NCBI GenBank assembly: GCA_048814795.1
Contig: CP184673.1
Coordinates: 1,798,001 to 1,862,000 of the forward strand
DNA: 64,000 bases
Origin: Thermatribacter sp048814795
GTDB taxonomy: Bacteria; Atribacterota; Atribacteria; Atribacterales; Thermatribacteraceae
Direction: 5' to 3'
Shown here piece after piece: positions 61,802 through 64,000 of this stretch; positions within the stretch are counted from its first letter, which is position 1, and each line of letters opens with the position of its first letter. Under the pieces are notes generated by a model. The model saw only the letters and a list, made by a program, of their open reading frames with translations, did no database searches and had not been told where the DNA came from. Position numbers and translations under genes: made by a program.

Positions 61802-63004
61802 TCAAGCATCAGCTTTTTCCACTTTTACCTGAATCCAATTAGCTAAGGTTTCCACCAGCGTCCTGGTAACCCAGATACCAGTAAACATGCTGCACAGGAT
61901 ACCAAGGCTCAAAGTAACCCCAAATCCTTTAACCGGTCCAGATCCCAAAGAAAAAAGCAAAATAGCTGCAATTAGAGTCGTCAAGTTTGAATCAAGAATG
62001 GTACGAAAAGCCTTTCTAAATCCAGCTTCCACAGAAGCACGCCAAGTCTTACCAAGCCGAAACTCCTCTTTAATGCGTTCAAATATTAACACATTGGCAT
62101 CAACAGCCATACCCAGGGTTAAAATCAACCCGGCAATACCGGGAAGAGTGAGCGTAGCTTTGAGAGCAATAAAAAGAGCCAAAAACAAAAGCCCATAGCA
62201 AAGCAAAGCCAGATCGGCAATGATACCCAAACGACCATAATAAACAGGCATGAAAATCAGCACCAGAATCGCACCAATTATAGCAGCTCTTACACCATAA
62301 TTTATTGAATCCCTGCCCAACGTAGGACCAATAGACCGATTTTCAATGATTTCCACCTTTACCGGCAGGGCACCTGCCCGGAGGAGAATGGCAAGGTTTT
62401 GGGCCTCTTCAAGGGTAAAGCTACCTGAAATCTGAGCCTCACCCCTGAGAATAGGTTCCTGTACAACAGGATTGGAGATAAGCTTCCCGTCAAGGTATAT
62501 ACCAATGTGACGCCCCACGTTAGCAGTAGTAGCTTTAGCAAAAGCCTTAGCTCCTTCAGTATCAAAAGAAATAGCTACCACAGGCCTTCCTATCCGATCA
62601 TACTGCACCTGTGCGTTTTTCAGATGGGCCCCTGTTAATACCACATTGCCTTCCTCATCTTTAAATTCAAGGAGGGCGGTTTTACCAATGATTTCTACAG
62701 CGCGAGCAGGATCAGTAACTCCCGGTAGCTGAACCAGAATCCTGTTTTGACCCTGACGCACAATAACTGGCTCAGAAACTCCCAGTTGGTCAATGCGGTT
62801 TCTTATAATTTCCAGCGCTCTTCTTACCGAATCTTCATCAACAGGGGCCTCGGGCGTGTCTACGCACTGCAAAACAATATGAGACCCTCCCTTCAAATCA
62901 AGGCCCAGACGGATCTTGTTATCCAGAGGGAAAACTACCAAAAGAGCTATCACAACTAAGGCAAGTGTAACTATCAACTTCCAAGGAAGGTTCCTTCGTT
63001 TCAA
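61802..63004 (-). CDS. secD: protein translocase subunit SecD
   Basis: 400 residues, a short SecD. LGLDLKGGSHIVLQ follows the first helix; the periplasmic domain has RNRIDQLGVSEPVIVRQG and ILVQLPGV; the membrane part has GMAVDANVLIFERIKEE, the proton-path aspartate motif. Partner of SecF in the SecDF-YajC complex. Start at 63004, 30 bp after yajC. Confidence 0.96.
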   Translation of the reverse strand: MKRRNLPWKLIVTLALVVIALLVVFPLDNKIRLGLDLKGGSHIVLQCVDTPEAPVDEDSVRRALEIIRNRIDQLGVSEPVIVRQGQNRILVQLPGVTDPARAVEIIGKTALLEFKDEEGNVVLTGAHLKNAQVQYDRIGRPVVAISFDTEGAKAFAKATTANVGRHIGIYLDGKLISNPVVQEPILRGEAQISGSFTLEEAQNLAILLRAGALPVKVEIIENRSIGPTLGRDSINYGVRAAIIGAILVLIFMPVYYGRLGIIADLALLCYGLLFLALFIALKATLTLPGIAGLILTLGMAVDANVLIFERIKEEFRLGKTWRASVEAGFRKAFRTILDSNLTTLIAAILLFSLGSGPVKGFGVTLSLGILCSMFTGIWVTRTLVETLANWIQVKVEKADA

Positions 63005-63034
63005 GGTGTTCGCCCCCTAAATCTCAATGTTGAG

Positions 63035-63352
63035 TTATTTCTTAGACGCTATCGCTGTCTTCGAAAAGGTTATCCTGACGTCTTTTGCTACTTCTAAGAC
63101 TACCTCGGCATCCTTCACTTGAACCACGGTTCCATGTATACCTCCTGCAGTCACCACCTGATCGCCCTTTTTCAAACTACTCCATAATTCCTGCTGGCTT
63201 TTTTGCCTCTGTTGTTGAGGGCGAATGAGTAAAAAGTAAAAAATGATGATGATAAAAAAAAGAGGCAACAACTGTGCAAAAATTCCCGGAGCCCCGGGTT
63301 GAGCAGCGGGCTGGGCTTCCTGAGCAAAGGCAATAGACGTCCAAAAACTCAT
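63035..63352 (-). CDS. yajC: preprotein translocase subunit YajC
   Basis: 105 residues: one membrane helix (LLPLFFIIIIFYFLLIRPQQQRQK) and the conserved soluble part LKKGDQVVTAGGIHGTVVQVKD. Unusually, the N terminus ahead of the helix is alanine/proline/glutamine-rich (FAQEAQPAAQPGAPG) and resembles a signal peptide end. Accessory subunit of SecDF. Confidence 0.94.
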   Translation of the reverse strand: MSFWTSIAFAQEAQPAAQPGAPGIFAQLLPLFFIIIIFYFLLIRPQQQRQKSQQELWSSLKKGDQVVTAGGIHGTVVQVKDAEVVLEVAKDVRITFSKTAIASKK

Positions 63353-63389
63353 CTCAAAATCACTCCTTTATTTTATGTAAAAATACTAC

Positions 63390-64000
63390 TTAAAAACCAT
63401 TGTTGTAAGCAACAAGAAAATCTTGCTTAAAATCCTTAAAATAACCGCCTTCAAGAGCTTCTCGAATTTTTCTCATTAACTCTAACATAAAAAAAAGGTT
63501 ATGTATAGTAGCCAACTCTGCTGCCAAAATTTCTCCAGCCTTAAAAAGATGGCGCAAATAGGCTCTCGAAAAATTCGAGCAAGTATAGCAGGTACAATCT
63601 GGGTCCGGAGGTTGAAAGTCTCGAGCAAACTCGCTTCTGGTAATATTCAGCTTCCCTCTTCTGGTTAGAAGGCAACCATTGCGAGCGTTCCTGGTTGGCA
63701 AAACGCAATCAAACATATCTACACCCCGAGCAACTGCTTCCAGAATATCATCAGGAGCACCCACTCCCATTAAATAACGAGGCTTGCCCTCAGGCAGATA
63801 CGGTTCGACTGCCTCGATCATTTCATACATAAGAGGCTTAGGTTCTCCAACGCTCAAACCACCTAAAGCATAACCATCAAAACCAATTGCTACCGTCTCG
63901 CGAGCACACAATTCCCGTAACTCCTTGTGGGTCCCTCCTTGCACTATACCAAAAAGCTGCTGCCAAGGAGAAGAAAATATTTCTCTACACCTTTTCGCCC
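63390..64000 (-). CDS. tgt: tRNA-guanine transglycosylase (partial, 5' end beyond window)
   Basis: About 203 C-terminal codons. GIVQGGTHKELR, GGLSVGEPKPLMYEMIE, YLMGVGAPDDILEAVARGVDMFDCVLPTRNARNG (catalytic region) and the zinc site C-T-C-Y-T-C with a later histidine (ATIHNL) identify Tgt, which inserts the queuosine precursor at position 34 of tRNAs. It heads the conserved tgt-yajC-secDF cluster. Confidence 0.95.
   Translation of the reverse strand, partial: AKRCREIFSSPWQQLFGIVQGGTHKELRELCARETVAIGFDGYALGGLSVGEPKPLMYEMIEAVEPYLPEGKPRYLMGVGAPDDILEAVARGVDMFDCVLPTRNARNGCLLTRRGKLNITRSEFARDFQPPDPDCTCYTCSNFSRAYLRHLFKAGEILAAELATIHNLFFMLELMRKIREALEGGYFKDFKQDFLVAYNNGF

Noticed and set aside
1..64000. 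CRISPR arrays, rRNA genes or intact prophage
   Set aside because: No regularly spaced repeats, rRNA signatures or phage structural genes were found.

Overview
The window is a gene-dense bacterial chromosome segment with moderate to low G+C, many GTG/TTG starts, short gene overlaps (ATGA, TGATG, TTGA) and long operons. Content points to an anaerobic, probably thermophilic, sugar-using bacterium: several sugar ABC importers, amylomaltase, a KDPG-type aldolase, Hsp20, RelA/SpoT and ZnuABC. A GnnA/GnnB-like pair and an OmpA-domain remnant hint at a two-membrane envelope. An Atribacterota- or Thermotogota-like lineage would fit, but this is inference; no rRNA is present to settle it.

Region 1 (1-14.7 kb, minus strand) holds two carbohydrate operons. 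The first runs from 5908 to the left edge: ribose-type binding protein, SDR dehydrogenase, RbsA-like ATPase, RbsC-like permease, GntR regulator, Gfo/Idh/MocA oxidoreductase. The second runs from 14685 to 6367 and ends at a strong terminator: GntR, cupin, FGGY kinase, aldehyde dehydrogenase, MalE/F/G-type importer, TIM-barrel isomerase. In both, a perfect hairpin directly follows the binding-protein gene.

Region 2 (14.7-18 kb) has a decayed tyrosine-recombinase tail beside tRNA-Pro(CGG), an hsp20 gene with a consensus promoter and 30-bp-spaced repeats, and a formiminotransferase/nicotinamidase-like pair. Divergent from that pair is a sodium:solute symporter preceded by an overlapping 59-residue membrane protein. 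Region 3 (19.4-29.3 kb, minus) is a housekeeping operon: ECF S component, RlmN, DAHP synthase, TyrA (split by a frameshift in a 9-nt homopolymer), AroC, DegT aminotransferase, Gfo/Idh oxidoreductase, FAD protein, SurE, acylphosphatase and PCMT.

Region 4 (29.5-42.4 kb) contains a DksA-type zinc-finger protein and speD behind a long structured leader with two perfect terminator-like palindromes. It also holds a radical SAM/HhH protein, three tRNAs, an acetyltransferase, a nuclease-fold protein beside a DUF2284 remnant, a Zn/Cd P-type ATPase with its ArsR regulator, an AEC transporter, amylomaltase, and a thioredoxin-like/CopZ-like pair. Region 5 (42.4-48.4 kb) looks like acquired DNA next to tRNA-Leu: an OmpA-domain remnant, a Thermotoga-type heterodimeric ABC exporter with MarR regulator, and a dead IS with recognisable ends.

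Region 6 (48.4-64 kb) has a KDPG aldolase-type gene, a thermonuclease whose frame runs through a terminator palindrome, a hydroxyacid dehydrogenase, znuABC, a GAF-ANTAR regulator and a phosphohexomutase. It ends with the conserved tgt-yajC-secD-secF-recJ-apt-relA-dtd-MBL cluster; relA has no normal start codon at its expected 5' end and tgt is cut by the window edge.
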